Of a DNA stretch of 49,098 nucleotides, positions 49,059-49,098 are shown one piece after another. This DNA comes from Verrucomicrobiia bacterium. Lineage in GTDB: Bacteria > Verrucomicrobiota > Verrucomicrobiia > Limisphaerales > JADLHS01. The DNA is taken from assembly GCA_011525685.1 (NCBI GenBank), contig WYBW01000106.1, positions 1-49,098 on the forward strand, read 5' to 3'. The position numbers and the translations under genes were made by a program. The stretch's first letter is position 1. Each line of letters starts with the position of its first letter. The notes beneath the pieces are model-generated. The model searched no databases, was not told where the DNA came from, and worked only from the letters and a program-made list of their open reading frames with translations.

Positions 49059-49098
49059 TGATATGGCGGGGCGTCTTCCTTGATTGAAGCAGCCGACT

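Larger units (their letters stand above)
48729..49098. other. Gene-free end of the window, repeat-rich
   Basis: No gene is visible. The stretch contains a full family I element (48776-48840) and a separate long palindrome (48978-49058). The open frames here are short and of repeat composition. Confidence 0.6.

Noticed and set aside
1..49098. CRISPR arrays, tRNA or rRNA genes, transposases
   Set aside because: I found no regularly spaced repeats with unique spacers, no cloverleaf with a GGTTC-type T-loop, and no transposase or integrase motifs.

Overview
The window is GC-rich DNA that most likely comes from a Verrucomicrobiota bacterium of the Pedosphaera/Limisphaerales type. The evidence is two pseudopilins with an N-terminal [16 protein letters not shown] helix and an H-X9-DG motif, many secreted glycosidases and sulfatase-type enzymes, Tat-exported Gfo/Idh/MocA and DUF1080 proteins, and dense short palindromic repeats. 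The taxonomy is inferred from gene style; there is no rRNA or tRNA in the window to test it.

Layout. 1-3025: two minus-strand secreted repeat proteins (one cut by the window edge) sharing a ~226-residue module. 3026-5096: a gene-poor stretch with a perfect 17-bp inverted repeat and an orphan PEP-CTERM-like tail, then a Ser/Thr kinase that loses its C-lobe where it meets a convergent pseudopilin gene. 5175-7948: a two-gene plus-strand unit (ceramidase-like protein; DUF1080+LamG protein). 7979-10703, minus: a PhnB-type VOC protein, a DUF1428 protein, truA, ruvX and two gene fragments (HEAT, UPF0175). 11021-19152, minus: an RraA-type protein, an enolase-superfamily dehydratase, two translationally coupled paralogues of an unrecognised secreted family, a SASA-type esterase and a Tat-dependent oxidoreductase. 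19153-19836 is repeat-rich and has no gene. 19837-33498, minus: seven tightly packed genes (two alpha-glucuronidase-like paralogues, a GH2 enzyme, a nucleoside hydrolase, a DUF5060 glycosidase, a sulfatase, a PhoD-like phosphatase). 33580-35795: genes interleaved with an A/T-richer palindromic element, including a four-helix-bundle/VOC fusion. 35786-47296, minus: a pseudopilin, a PA14-like secreted protein, a DUF5060 glycosidase and a tightly coupled acid-sugar cassette (LeuB/tartrate-type dehydrogenase, cyclase, DUF1537 kinase, ExuT-type MFS transporter). A XylR-type regulator diverges at 47559.

Together the genes fit degradation of a sulfated or uronic-acid-rich polysaccharide. Exported hydrolases would release sugars, the MFS transporter would import acid sugars, and the kinase, dehydrogenase, dehydratase and RraA-type protein would process them. 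The substrate is an inference.

The most unusual signal is not a gene. Two families of short palindromic DNA are woven into the coding sequence. Family I (GC-rich double hairpins bounded by GGAGCGGCGG/CCGCCGCTCC) lies inside three consecutive genes at four sites and is read through in three different frames. Family II (termini GGAATC[G/T]TGAAA) sits at the 3' ends of three successive genes, supplies the stop codon of two of them, and flanks a four-helix-bundle gene that is now fused in frame to a VOC enzyme.
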